Shown here: in pieces, positions 31,713 through 43,632 of the stretch | Layout: each line of letters begins with the position of its first letter | Numbering within the stretch: the first letter of the stretch is position 1 | From: Hygrocybe punicea | Lineage: Eukaryota; Basidiomycota; Agaricomycetes; Agaricales; Hygrophoraceae | Assembly: GCA_963556145.1 (NCBI GenBank) | Contig: OY744466.1 | Coordinates: 4,278,001-4,342,000 of the forward strand | Direction: 5' to 3' | DNA length: 64,000 nt | Translations under genes and position numbers: made by a program | Notes under the pieces: generated by a model | Told to the model about the DNA's origin: nothing | What the model saw: only the letters and a program-made list of their open reading frames with translations | The model's database searches: none

Positions 31713-32898
31713 TGTAGAGGCTCTGGATTGTGTGGATCCATTTCCTCTTCATATTCCACTCTGTTCCCATCCATCTCCAGTCCAATATCATCGATTCCAT
31801 TCCTCTCTAACGATTCCGCTCCAGATTCTGACTCCAGAATCGTTCCTACTCACGATGCAATGTTCCTAACAACCTGGAATTTGTATGTATCCATTTGTAT
31901 ATCATATATCTTCATATCCTGTCCCCTAGTACATAGCTCCAACCCCTTGTCTCACTCTCCACTTCCTCCCCCATCACTTACAGCCTTCACTTGTAGCACA
32001 TAGTTACTATAGCACAGTGTAAAGGCTCCAGATCATGTGGATCCATAACCCCTTCATATCTGACACCGCTCCCATCCATTCCTATTCCTATATCATCAAT
32101 TCCGCTTGATTCCGCTCTTTTCTATCAATTCCGCTCCAGATTCCGCCTCTGGAATCGTTCCTGCTGGCGATGCAATGTCCCTAACGACCTGGAATCAGTA
32201 CATATATAGTTGTATATCATATATCTTCATTTCCCATCTCCTAGTACATAGCACTCCTCCTATCCTCCTCTCCACTTGCCCCCTATCACTTACAGCCTTC
32301 GCTTGTACCACATAGTTACCATAGCACAGGATCCCTCACAGTAGTATAAAAGTAGCACATTTACACTACAAAACAATATAGAAACACAGATACCCAGACA
32401 TGCATATAGAAACATCTTATCGTCCTACTTCAGCTCTATTTCTTAGTCCTCTCTTCGTATTGTCTACGCCTGCCTTCATTCCTTTCCCCACACACTCCCT
32501 CTGATTCCAGAACCCCTGGATTCGGGTTGGATTGACTAGACCTCTCTAAAGAAACTGATTCCTCTGATCACTTTCTAGCTGATCACCCTTCATAGTAGAT
32601 TCCTCATCTGGGTCTACAACAGAACTTGCCATCACAACAGGTTTCTTACAGTAGTATAAAAGTAGTACATTTACACTACAAGATAGGGAGAGAAGAAGAA
32701 TACATCTTATCATCACACTTCAGCTCTATTTCCTAGTCCTCTCTTCATATCATCTATACCTCTCACCATCCTTTCCCCTCTGTTCTGGAACCCCTGGATT
32801 TGGGTTGGATTGATTAGACTGCTCAATAGAAACTAAACTCCTCAGATCACTTCTTAGCTGATCACCCCCTTTCTGTAGATTCCTCTTCCGGGTCTACA
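31713..32898 (+). repeat. LTR-like sequence with two successive tandem duplications (A1-A2-B1-B2)
   Basis: It starts TGTAGAGGCTCTGG and ends GGGTCTACA (32618) and again GGGTCTACA (32898), LTR-like termini. The first ~305 bp (31713-32016) recur at 32017-32330, anchored by GGATCCAT at 31734 and 32039 and by CACTTACAGCCTTC near 31975 and 32287. The following ~290 bp, with a promoter-like AGTAGTATAAAAGTAG, occur at about 32331-32618 and 32639-32898. The order A-A-B-B cannot arise from simple LTR-LTR recombination. No matching flanking 4-mer was found. Confidence 0.6.
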
Positions 32899-33035
32899 CC
32901 GACACTCGCTGTCACACTGGCACATGGCAGCTTCTTTCTCCTTTGCTCTAATCAGATTCATTGCCCTCCTCTGTTTGTGTCCTGTGATAGCCCATGTTTA
33001 AGAGCAGACAACTGCCTCGTCAGAGTATGGTACTG

Positions 33036-33509
33036 TTATTGGAATTGGTGATGTGTTCTGTACATGGGATATAGACATTCTCTGATTACTTCCTCTAGAT
33101 TTAGGGTAGATTCTTTTCTTATTTGCCTGTCTTTTGCTGTCGGATAAGCACTTATCTTTATCTTGATTGATTCTTGACCCAATTCTGCAGTGCCCAATGA
33201 GGTGGCCATGTGGAAATTATGGCCAATGACCAAGGCCATCAGATAACTCCCTCTTGGATCAGCTTCAGCAATGACAAATGGTTGTACGTCCATTTTGGAT
33301 TCTGCAAATCCATTTTCATACTGACCCCAAATATGCCACTGTCCAAGGTGGTATTCTTTCAGGTGTGGAGGTCGGTTGTTCTTGTTGACATTTGTCCCCT
33401 CACCCTCAGCATCAAAACCACTGGCCACATGGGATAAGCTTCGCGAAAATGCCGCACTGTGATTCCTACCCAGAAGAGCCAGATGTATACATATTGGCAT
33501 TAACAGCAA
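33036..33509 (-). other. Open frame of unknown family
   Basis: 157 codons. The middle reads like true protein: HLKEYHLGQWHIWGQYENGF, then MDVQPFVIAEADPRGSYLMAL and GHNFHMATSLGTAE. Composition is normal and not repeat-driven. I do not recognise it. It lies among transposon relics, so a decayed transposon gene is likeliest. Confidence 0.35.
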
Positions 33510-33671
33510 CTATGACTATGACCTGGTGGGCAACAATGACAGCGACATTGACATCAACGGGAAACGGTGCAGGATGGATGGGGCAAGAACAACAGTAAGG
33601 GGGAACGAAGACAAGAAGTCCCCACTCCTCTCCCTATAGCCCTGCCCCACTGCCTCCCCGAGCCAACCACC

Positions 33672-33726
33672 ACCTCGCGAATGGGTACAGCCATGTCAAT
33701 TGACATGTGCACAGCATTCACGAGGT
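33672..33726. repeat. CAATTG quasi-palindrome, copy 6
   Basis: ACCTCGCGAATGGG...CATGTCAATTGACATG...AGCATTCACGAGGT, 55 bp. The inner 14 bases CATGTCAATTGACATG are a perfect palindrome. Confidence 0.85.
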
Positions 33727-33835
33727 GAACACAAGGACCATAACAATGGCAACAGCTGACAATGCCATTGGACAGGGCAGGAGCAGCAGAAAAGGAAATA
33801 AGGACGAGTCCACCCCTCTCCCTGCTGCCCAGCCC

Positions 33836-33892
33836 ACCTCATGAATATATATGGCTGCATCAATTGACATGTGTGTGGTATTCACACCTGCC
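33836..33892. repeat. CAATTG quasi-palindrome, copy 7
   Basis: ACCTCATGAATATAT...GCATCAATTGACATGTG...GTATTCACACC. The right arm is degraded. Centre 164 bp from copy 6. Confidence 0.6.
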
Positions 33893-34195
33893 CTTTCACA
33901 GGTGCTTTGGAAGGTAGGTATTTTTCATTTTTGTCATATACATGTACATAGGTAGACTATGTGCAGATATGCAAAAAGAAAAGAAACACCTGAAAACCTT
34001 GTGAAATGCAGCCATACATGTTTGTGAGGTGTGGGAGGCAGCAGAGGGGTTATCCAAGTGATGTTGAAGCCAGCAAACAGGCTGAAAACCTAAATTTCCT
34101 AATTTGGATATTTGGTAATGGCTAATAACAGCTGGCTGTGGCTAAGCCGAGGTTTAACCGTAGAGTAACTTGGCTAATTATCAGTCCGGCTCCAA

Positions 34196-35006
34196 TATGG
34201 CAACCCGAAGTGATCTGCCTATGATTGAACTCAGCATACCTTAGTCATATGACTGGACCCCAAATACTATACACATACATATACGAAATGTAAAGCCAAC
34301 CTGCTATAATACATGAGGGACTTCCAAGGAATCAAATTGGCCAGGAAAGTGACATATTTATTCAAGCTACTATATCTGAGGAACTACGGATTGTATAGAG
34401 ACATTGGAGAGACCATAGGGAGATGAGAGGAGTAAAACACTGCTGAATATGTGAGAGATGCAAGGAGGGGATGGTGATAGCATGTGGAGGGTGCCGAAGA
34501 TGGTGGAAGTGTGGGGATAGTGTGGAGGGCACAGGAGGGCACGAGAAGGGTGTCAGAGACATCAGGCAGGAGTGGGAGACTGTAGGAAGGTCAGACACAA
34601 GTGGGAAGTGCAGGAAAGTTGTGGGGGATGTGAGGGGGAGCAGGGAAATGATAGAGGGGAGTGTGGAGGTTCTGACACCGCTACAGGAGGACCGGTGGAT
34701 GCAGGGGTGTCGATCTAAGGAACTACCGATGGTGTGCTAGGTGGGAGTGCGTGACTATGTGGAGAGCACTGGGGAGTGCAGAAATGGTGTGGAAAGGGAG
34801 GGTGCAAGGGTGCAAATGAGGTGCAGAAGACATCTGGGAGCATGGTGGGGTAATACAGCAGGAAGTGGTGAGTTGGGCGGAAACGGATCAAGCGTCTTGT
34901 GGGCCTCAGGCAAGAGTGACGCTGGCTGAGTGTGGAAAGCGATGGGTGGAGGTTCACGTCGAGGGAAGTGGGGAATGTCTGCCTGATGACAGAGACGCTC
35001 TGCATT
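34196..35006. repeat. Left 811-bp terminal inverted repeat
   Basis: Starts TATGGCAACCCGAAGTGATC and runs to TGCATT at 35006. Contains shorter internal repeats of GGTGTGCTAGGTGGGAGTGC type. G-rich on this strand. Confidence 0.85.
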
Positions 35007-35675
35007 TCTTGACTGCGTTCAACAAAACACCTCCTGTATTCGTGCTTCCCTCACCACATTCTCGTGCCAAAGATTTCCTATTCAAATTGCCACCCAACAC
35101 TATCTCGTTGCCTGCACCTGTGTCTTTGGGCCATGTCGCTCGCAGGGATTCTCCCTTGCCATATCCACCATTGCTACAACCTGTTGCACTGTCAGCCCAG
35201 TCGACCATCGAAAGCATTGCATCAGATGGACTATTCAATATGTGTGAGGACTACATGGATGACTTGGATGACAATGACAGTTGGCCATTGGATGAGAAGC
35301 TCCCAGAAGGGACCCTCTGGACTTTTGGTAGTACGGCAGCGGACGATAGCTGTGCGTGGAGCTCTGCAGCAAGTCAGGCTTGTTGTCAAGCTCATCTGAC
35401 CCAGCACTGAGTGGCCTTTTGTGGTTCCAGTGAGCCCTTTGCATGGTTAGTGCAAAGGGTGACCAGGGTTGTCGACAACATGTTCATAAGCATCTGTTGC
35501 TGGGGAGTGTAAGGTGAGCTGTGTGTGCAGAGGATGGCTTAGGTAGGCAGAGGGAGTGAAATTATAGGGAGACAGCCTGACAGATGAGGCAAACAGACTT
35601 AGTGACCTGGAAAATTCCGCATCGGTGCAAAAAGATTTCTTGCTGAGCCATTTGACCATCAACATTTCCTATCGT

Positions 35676-38373
35676 ATGTCTCCAAATGAACTTGCCGATT
35701 TCACCAGCAGGGCTAATGGGAGAGTTATCTGCCAACACTGTAAACTCTCATTTGACTCTGGAACAAAACTTTACTTCATGCATGATCGAGTTCCAGGTCG
35801 CCCGGGAAAGTATGTCTGTGAAGGCTGTCACCAGTATTTGGTTGAGAAAACGGCAGCCTTGGGTACTCAAGGTGCGGATGATGCTTGTCACCGTTGAATG
35901 CTGATGATGTTTAAAGGAGTCAGGCAGATCACTCCGGGTCAGGACAACAACCAACTGAGTCACGACAATATTGATGTCCGTAAAGCAGTTGCCAGTGCTC
36001 AACGAGCAGGTTTGTAGATGTGTAGTTCAGCGTTTGTCAACTGTATGGGTTTATGGCACCATTTCTAGGTTCATCCCATCCTGCGCGCATTGGACCACAA
36101 GTTACAAATGCCATGCCCCCACCTGCACTACCTTGGGTCTCAAGGATGGAGGAGCATACTAAAAGCAAAAAACAACCCTGGCCAAAATGACAATCTGGCA
36201 CCACAGCCCCAGGACCAAGGATCTTTATGCCAGGTCAACTTGCAAGATCTCTGGAGATACCCGACTTTTTGTGTCATGACTTACAACCCAGTTATCAGGC
36301 TGCACATGAGAAGTATGATGAGATGTGGAATCATTTTGCCCAATGTGCTTTTGCATCGAATAATTCTGAGCTAGTGGTAGTAAAAGTCACTATGATGCAG
36401 TTGAAACACAGGAACAAGAACCCAACAGTTGTGTCTGTAAGTCTTTCGCTTCATCTGAGTCAAGTACACACATTGATTGGATTTGTACTGGTGATATAGA
36501 ATCTCTCAGAAACAATCAATAATGTCCCAGTACACATCGGTTTTCGGAGCCTCAAACAAATGATGTATTTAATGCTGCTGCCCCCGTTTTTGAAGTGGTC
36601 AAGAGACGCTGAGCTTTCCATCAATGAACTTTGTCTTTGTACTAAGGACTGGGTCAAGATGATACCTTTGTCCAGTGCACCTGATGTAGATGCAATTGCA
36701 CACAAATTTTTTGTAGCTAAGGGCAAGTCAAAAACTGTTCAGTTCCACCCAGGTAGAGGAATTGAGCTTTATCTTGAGCTATCACATGAAAGGTATTTGG
36801 AGATAATCTCACATCTGGAGGAACTTGAGATTGATCACGACAAGGTATTCCCAAGTTTCTCACACATTTTCCCTTCTTGTAACCAGAAATTTCCATCTGT
36901 CCAGGTCTCATATATGCCTTTAGCAGTCCAACTGCAACTGCCTGGAAATGATGACAGTGATTGGGAAAACTTAGTTGAGGCTGCCCATATTCCAAAGACA
37001 GCAGAGACTCAGAGCCAAAAGTGTCATTTATCAGTAACTATGTTTACAGTTTGAATTCAATTACAATATAAATGACACTGTTCTACAGAAAACGAGTATG
37101 AGGTCACCACCTTGTGCCAAGCATGTCCCAGGCTTGACTTCTCAATGTGAGAGCCTGACCGATTTGAGGCCAGATTCCCCTCCACACATTGGTGAGCCTA
37201 ATTGGCCAAGTGCAGCTGATGTACAATGAGTACTTGAAGCCCAGAGACCTACATCAAAGAAGGTTGTGAAATCCCTATGTAAGTACTCCCTGTACCCCCA
37301 TGTACTACCGGTAATGACTCCACCACAAGTGAACACAATATCTGTTTCCTGCATGACATATCCACATCTTCAGCTACATTTGCAGGCTTGGTGTCTCAAG
37401 CAAGAACCTTCGATGCAATCAAAGACTGCAAAGGCCCTGTTTCGGTCACACTCATTTTTGACCCACAAGCACCACCCAAGTACGGCCACTTCAAAAAAGC
37501 GATATTTATCTATACGAGCCAAAATGTTCTGGGTTTGTCTCACTATGTTTGCATCAAGCAATGCTGCTATCAATGCAAAGCTTCAGGTTTTCATCTTCCT
37601 TTTGACAATCATACACAAATCACAAAACTCAGTTCCAAGATCAATTGTCTACGCTGGGCATCTGCTCCAATGGAACTTGTTTATGACTTCACCAAGAAGC
37701 ACATCAAGGCTCATGGACAGCCCAAATTTGAGATCCCACAGATGTGCTTTATACACACTGTGCTTGCTGTTGTCAAAGATGGCAAACACAATACATATTT
37801 GCTTGAAGAAGTCATTGACTATGGGTTTGATCGACTTGGAGGTGGTTTTGTGAAATACATTGGCAACAGTTCAGCAAAACTGTACAGTCACCTTCAAGGA
37901 GATGTGGCCTACCGTGCAAAATTTCTTGCATTTTGCCAGCATGTGCAATACATCAAAACACAGGGTCTGGCCTTCATTGGTGATTTCCAGGGTACATTTC
38001 ACTTGCCAACTGTCTGTACACTATTTACAGTCTTTTCAAGGTGGAAAATCTTTATTAACAGACCCTCAAATCATTACTGTGCCATATGTCCCACATGCTG
38101 TTCACCCTCAGAAACAGCTCACATCTTTGCAGTGAAACTGGAATGGTATTTTTGGAGGGAAATTTAGCATCTACTCATGCCACATTCAAGGAAGAACATC
38201 CCTGCAACCACTTCTGTGGATTTTTCGGCCTTGTTCCATTCTCTAACACCAGTAATGACAAGACCAAACTATTCACCTCCAGCACCAAGGCCTCTGTCTC
38301 ACAGATAGCAAATGATGGAAATGGCGGCCTTGTGGATGGTATGGCACCTATGGAGTTCTCAATTCAGTCATGA
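35676..38373 (+). pseudogene. Alpha-kinase (MHCK/EF2K type) with N-terminal zinc-binding segment, decayed
   Basis: Starts at ATG 35676. An N-terminal ICQHCKLSF...PGRPGKYVCEGCHQYL (CX2C...CX2C) is typical of agaricomycete alpha-kinases. Then MPGQLARSLEIPDFLCH (36227), a linker, DWVKMIPLSSAPDVDAIAHK, and the kinase part: YVCIKQ (the Lys strand), EEVIDYG...FVKYIGN, FLAFCQHVQYIKTQGLAFIGDF, GGKSLLTDPQIIT, EGNLASTHATF and HPCNHFCGFFGL. Good introns include 36440-36500 and 37993-38041. TGA codons at 36188 and 37227 and a frame change near 38080-38140 break it. Within a transposon this is captured cargo. Confidence 0.7.
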
Positions 38374-38474
38374 AGGTCATTGAAGGAATTTTTAGAATAA
38401 AAGTTCTGTTTCGCAGTCTCTCATAGTTTAGATTTGCTGCCATAAAAGTGAAATGAAGAGATATATTGTCTATA

Positions 38475-40279
38475 CTACATGGAATTAAGCTCTGGATTGC
38501 CCTTGTCATCCCCCACCTCATCATCTCCTTCATCCTCATCAGTGGTAAAATCAGCATACTCTGGCTCGATTTGTATATCCCCATCTGCAGATTCAGACCT
38601 GATCAAGCCACCAATGTACTGTCCCTTTTGTCTGACTACCTCACCACCGTTGTGAAATGGTTTCATGTTGGGTGGTAATTCAATTCCGTTTTCCTGTTTG
38701 AGCTGACTTGCGGAGTCTTGATGGGATGCAAGAATGGTGGTGAATTCAGCATCCTGAGTGTCTAGAAATTGTTGCAAAAGATTCTGATACACATCCCAAA
38801 ATGTGTTGGATGACACAATGGGTTGTCCACATTCCATATCAAGGTTATTTGCATGGTCGTGAAAGAGGGGTGGCAGGAGTTCAAAGACAGGGTGGTTAGG
38901 TGGAGCATATTCGGCTTCAACTTCATCAAACACATCCATGGGAACAGGGATCTGAAAATATGATCAGACTTTAGTCCAACAAGAGAAATTTGAATGTTAC
39001 CTTAAAGTCAAGCGCCCCAAAATGACTGGAATCAGCACAAATTAGGGCAGGGATGCCATGTGGAAGGATTTTGTTCTTGACTGCATGCAGAGCTGTCCTG
39101 TTCTTGAACCGAACCCACTCATCAATCTCTGCCTGCAGCCATGGGATAGCAACCCATTGAAAACAAGACTACAAAATGGTGAGCCCATGTTTGGGAAAAT
39201 ATATAATGCTTACTTTTCAAGTACGTTGTTTATATCATACCACCCATTATGCACACCCAGTTCAAGGATATCTTCAAATCCAGGAGAAAAGTCGTGGCGG
39301 AAAATGAACCATTTAATTTCCAATAAGATATTGTTGTGACCTTTCGCAAAACGATGCTGTAGGGTATCCGCAAGTGCTGGATCCAGGCGATGTCGAATTG
39401 ATGTGTGGGCTTAGCCACACCATTGTTTTCACAACCAGGATCACTCTGAGTAATGATAGGAACACCTGCAACCAAAACAGTGTTAGGATCAAGCAGGAGA
39501 AACTAGAAAAACACTGCACTGCCAATTCTTCGACAGGTTTCAAGGTAATACCACGCAATAAGCCTTGGGTTTTTATTTGTCCACCAGATTCATAACCAAT
39601 TGATTTCACCAGAAAAAGCTTCAAGACCAGCATGCAGCCGGAGGCCAAAGCGGCCCCATTTGTCATGCTGGTCTTGCGGCCATACATCATTGACACCAGC
39701 AGCCCAGAAACGCCTTCTCCTGAAACCTTGGCTACACCGACTTTGTACTGCATCATATTCAACATGATCCAGAAGTTGACTGATAACGCCCCTGTGATAT
39801 AAATGAGTAGACAAAACTAATGTAAAAACACCCACTTACCAGGGCACATGATCCCCATGCAATTCCCTCAGTGATTTGCATATAGACTCTGCACCGTGGA
39901 ACAGGAAACGCTTGCGAATTTCCCGGACTTTCTCATAAATAACTCCATTGTGTGGTTTTGTTGATGGGTTGATAACAAACCCCACTTCTTGCGCAGTCAT
40001 CGAAGTGTAATCACGCTAAGGGAAGATAACCATTAGTACACATGCATCATTGATGGCTAGCACCTACCTTAAGCCATATTGATCCATATTGTAGTGGGAC
40101 TTGAGGAGCTTTGTAATATCAACATCCTTCAAGCCCAAATTGAAGTAAAAGGTCAGCGGTGCACGAATATCTTCATCCGGTGCTAAAATAAAGGCATTGT
40201 AATATCAGGCACTCCCACTTCTAGCAACATAGATAGAAAGGTACTGACATCGAGGCTTGTGTTGATTTTGTTGAGACAT
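38475..40279 (-). pseudogene. Integrase-core (DDE) transposase, decayed
   Basis: Minus-strand exons begin at ATG 40279 (MSQQNQHKPR), then 40182-40068 (LTFYFNLGLKDVDITKLL...NMDQYGL) and an exon from 40015. Catalytic part: RRRRFWAAGVNDVWPQDQHDKW (first Asp), IWWTNKNPRLIAWYYL, PIITQSDPGCEN (second Asp), LDPALADTLQHRF, GHNNILLEIKW (Glu). C-terminal part: IPWLQAEIDEW...NKILPHGIPALI, GALDFK, then YAPPNHPVFELLPPLF in the last exon to 38475. I know this order from fungal rve-like integrase proteins. TGA codons at about 39998 and 39591 and two frameshifts inactivate it. It is the obvious mobiliser of the surrounding 7.55-kb element. Confidence 0.75.
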
Positions 40280-40936
40280 TGACTGAGTGTGGGATAGTGA
40301 TAGTAAAAAACAAAGGCAGATTTGATGTGGCGTCATTTCCGAGTGTTTCTTGTTCATTGAAGACTTACTTTGGACTTCAAAAGTTTGCATTTCTCTCCCT
40401 CTATTTGTTGCATCATCTAACCTTCATTGCAAAGCCTCTAGTACACCTTCCTCGAACCATCCCTCCCTTCTCGTGTACCACCCTTTACATTGTCCATATA
40501 CCCTATGAACATGACTTTCCATCCCCAATACGTGCCATCTGGCCCATCCCTATATACCCTCGCACATGCTCCACCATCCTCGTATCCCTAAACGCTCCCG
40601 GCATGTCCCCTGCTGCCCCAACACCCTCCTCTACACTCCTGCACCTGCTAGTCCTCTCTAATGGTATCGGAACCTCCCTGCACTCTCTATTCTCTTTTCA
40701 CACCCTATGTAGCCCCCCCCCCACATGCCCCACCATCCTCCAATCCACAACACACCCCCAGCATGCTCCAGCATGTCCCCTGCACCTCCCCTGCACCCTC
40801 AAACACCCACCCGCATCTTCATGCTATCCACCTGCCATTTGCAATTTTGCACCCTCGCACCCACACCGTTTCTGCACTCCCCAGTGTTCTCCACATAGTC
40901 ATGCACTCCCGCCTGGCACACCATCGGTAGTTCCTT

Positions 40937-41747
40937 AATGCAGAACATCTCTGTCATCAGGCAGACATTCCCCACTTCCCTCGACGTGAACCTCCACCCA
41001 TCGCTTTCCACACTCAGCCAGCGTCACTCTTGCCTGAGGCCCACAAGATGCTTGATCCGTTTCCGCCCAACTCACCACTTCCTGCCGTATTACCCCACCA
41101 TGCTCCCGGATGTCCCCTGCACCTCATTTGCACCCTTGCACCCTCCCTTTCCACACCATTTCTGCACTCCCCAGTGCTCTCCACATAGTCACGCACTCCC
41201 ACCTAGCACACCATCGGTAGTTCCTTAGATCGACACCCCTGCATCCACCGGTCCTCCTGTAGCGGTGTCAGAACCTCCACACTCCCCTCTCTCATTTCCC
41301 TGCTCCCCCTCACATCCCCCACAACTTTCCTGCACTTCCCACTTGTGTCTGACCTTCCTACAGTCTCCCACTCCTGCCTGATGTCTCTGACACCCTTCTC
41401 GTGCCCTCCTGTGCCCTCCACACTATCCCCACACTTCCACCATCTTCGGCACCCTCCACATGCTATCACCATCCCCTCCTTGCATCTCTCACATATTCAG
41501 CAGTGTTTTACTCCTCTCATCTCCCTATGGTCTCTCCAATGTCTCTATACAATCCGTAGTTCCTCAGATATAGTAGCTTGAATAAATATGTCACTTTCCT
41601 GGCCAATTTGATTCCTTGGAAGTCCCTCATGTATTATAGCAGGTTGGCTTTACATTTCATATATGTATGTGTACAGTATTTGGGGTCCAGTCATATGACT
41701 AAGGTACACTGAGTTCAATCATAGGCAGATCACTCCAGGTTGCCATA
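40937..41747. repeat. Right 811-bp terminal inverted repeat
   Basis: Inverse of 34196-35006, ending GGTTGCCATA, then TCCAA. Confidence 0.85.
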
Positions 41748-41899
41748 TCCAACGGCTAACGGTTCTGGACCAAGCCATGGCAACAATACTTCTAGCCCTT
41801 GAAAAACCAAACATGTGTCTCCCTACAAACTTCTTCAAGTTAGTACCGGCGCAAGTGTGAAAATTCGGTTTGTCTTCAGAATAGGCGTGGAAATGGGGG

Positions 41900-43632
41900 T
41901 CAGTCCATGATAACGAATGGGATTGTAGAACCATCATAAAACAGGTCAGGAGTGGCGTTTCGAAATGCGTCGTGAGATAGGTAGAGTACTGCCGACTGAG
42001 GCCGCATATAGTTTGTAATGATATCAACGATGAACGGAATATAAATTCCTTCTAGTGCACCCATCCAAGTCGCAGCAATGGACAGAAGACCAAGGACGGC
42101 GCCTCCCGACGCTGCTGCTTCTGGAATAAGGCGTTCGAGTTTCCTGTACGCAGATGCTTCACTGTGACCAGTCATGATCTAGACGTTCAAATTCAACGAA
42201 CAGATATTAAGAAGCGAACATATTTGAGCACACCAGATATTGCCTCTTCAACATCTCTGCCGTGGGCCCTGGACCAGCCCCCGATAGGTTCATCCATTGC
42301 ATCGAAAAGAATGCACAAGCAGAAATCTTCCAAATGATAGATATAGTCGCACGGAATGGATCAAGGGTGGCTGCCTTGAGTGTAGGCGGTGGGAACATGT
42401 AGTAAGCGATGCCGGAAGTTGCAACAAATTGTGAGCCATATCCACTAGGCTATAGCAGACAGGTTATTAACATAATAGTGTCGGTGATAGGTAGCTCACC
42501 TCCCAAACTCCAAGAAGCCTAACAAAGTTGTTATCGGGAAATTTCATCGCAAGCATATGTGATACCGTGAGAAAGCCCCAAGCCAACAGGTGCTCGAACA
42601 TGACAGGTGTGTGGGTTGCGCAAAGCAACCTGACAGCGAATAATCCGCGTTGCCCACGAAACCTGATTGACTTGACCGGAATTTCGATGCGAAAGCCCTT
42701 CAGGTAGATGAAGATGGCAAAAACAACAATGGTCGAAACCAAGTTCATGATATTGGGAAGATCGTCTCGCCAGAACGCTTCCATTATTGCCTTGTGTTTG
42801 TCTTTCCGAGTGAAAAGAAGGTGCAAAAGTGCTATGATGGCACCTTCAAACTGTGACCCATTACCATTATCGATCATTGTAGGAGAGAAAGCTTTCCACA
42901 TCATAGATTTGCATATGTCGGCCACAAGGAAAAGATTGAGGCCAGGTCCCGAACCAGTGCCGTATCCATTTTGAAGTAACTCACTGAGAACAATCACCCC
43001 TACAACAGCGGACACGATTTGGATTATGAGGAGAAGACAGATGCCGGGCCCTAGGTCGGAGGGTTGACCAAATACGCCAACGCAAACATAGTTGGTAGCT
43101 TGACCGATGGCAATGACGATAGCGAGTACTACAAGAGAAACCAAACGTAAGCACATCACTATGACCTGGCAAGTCATGGGGAACCAATCAATGCAAGTGT
43201 CGCGAGTCTTCGCCCAGATATGAGAGAACAGGTAGTAGACTCACATTTGTGAAGTGCAGGTAATAAATCTGCATCTTCGTCCACCTCAATAAATTTAGTA
43301 AGAACCAAAAGTAGTATTATCCTTGAGGAGATGAGAATGGGCTTGATTCCGAGCTCTCCAAGTGTTCCATAATCAGAATGGCTGACGATGTGCAACCAAT
43401 ACCGACGATCGGAGTCGGCGGCCATGACTCCAAACAGCGATATATGCGAGATAACCAGGAAGACAAGAAGTGTTACCCCCGTGAATAGAGCCCTTTGTTC
43501 GAAGGGATACTAGCGCTTCTACATTGCAGTCTTTGTCGAGAATAAGGAACGTTGAAATACGCACTTTACGAGGTGGGACAGGAACTTGAGGAATGAATGG
43601 AAGAAATGGTCGGACGAATTGTAAACAGGGGA
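41900..43632 (-). CDS. Divergent Sec61-alpha / SecY-family translocon subunit
   Basis: Minus-strand exons: 43632-43565, 43509-43245, 43128-42500, 42449-42234, 42178-41900. All have GT-AG junctions and matching phases, about 485 codons. The first coding exon upstream was not found, so the start is open. Family landmarks: FVRPFLPFIPQVPVPPRK, ALFTGVTLLVFLVISHI, DYGTLGELGIKPI, IGQATNYVCVGVFGQPSDLGPG, NGYGTGSG, FSPTMIDNGNGSQFEGAIIAL, AFWRDDLPNIMNL, FRIEIPVKSIRFRGQRG, MKFPDNNFVRLLGVWE, YYMFPPPTLKAA, GHSEASAYRKLERLIPEAAASGGAVLGLLS. It would span the ER membrane ten times as the protein-conducting channel. Divergence is high where Sec61 is usually near invariant, and the last membrane segment is altered, so I read a second, relaxed or specialised copy (compare yeast Ssh1). 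Confidence 0.82.

Larger units (their letters stand above)
33510..34190. other. Low-complexity flank with two CAATTG palindromes
   Basis: Similar in content to the interiors of elements X and Y: AACAGCAAC-type repeats, two quasi-palindromes, and a donor-like GTAGGTATTTTTC at about 33914. From 34100 there are GGCTAA/GGTTTAACC reiterations like subterminal zones. Probably another hAT-like element, W. A possible far end CAATACTTCTA lies at about 41797, beyond the 7.55-kb element inserted at 34196. Confidence 0.35.
34196..41747. mobile_element. 7.55-kb inverted-repeat transposon with integrase-type transposase and an alpha-kinase gene
   Basis: Arms 34196-35006 and 40937-41747 are 811-bp inverted copies, near identical: one 78-codon frame in each arm translates identically and another differs at one residue. 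Ends are TATGGCAACC / GGTTGCCATA. TCCAA flanks both sides (34191-34195, 41748-41752), a 5-bp duplication. The interior has a plus-strand alpha-kinase relic (35676-38373) and a minus-strand DDE integrase-type transposase relic (38475-40279), converging. A 5-bp duplication fits an integrase-like strand-transfer enzyme. The right arm has an extra partial duplication of arm sequence at about 40610-40936. Confidence 0.85.

Noticed and set aside
34362..34740. Protein genes in the inverted-repeat arms
   Set aside because: The same frames recur in the other arm, are G-rich low-complexity and lie in the transposon termini; conserved DNA, not protein, explains them.
41719..42027. A 102-codon minus-strand frame as a separate gene
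   Set aside because: It overlaps the last exon of the Sec61-alpha-like gene in another frame and has no family resemblance.
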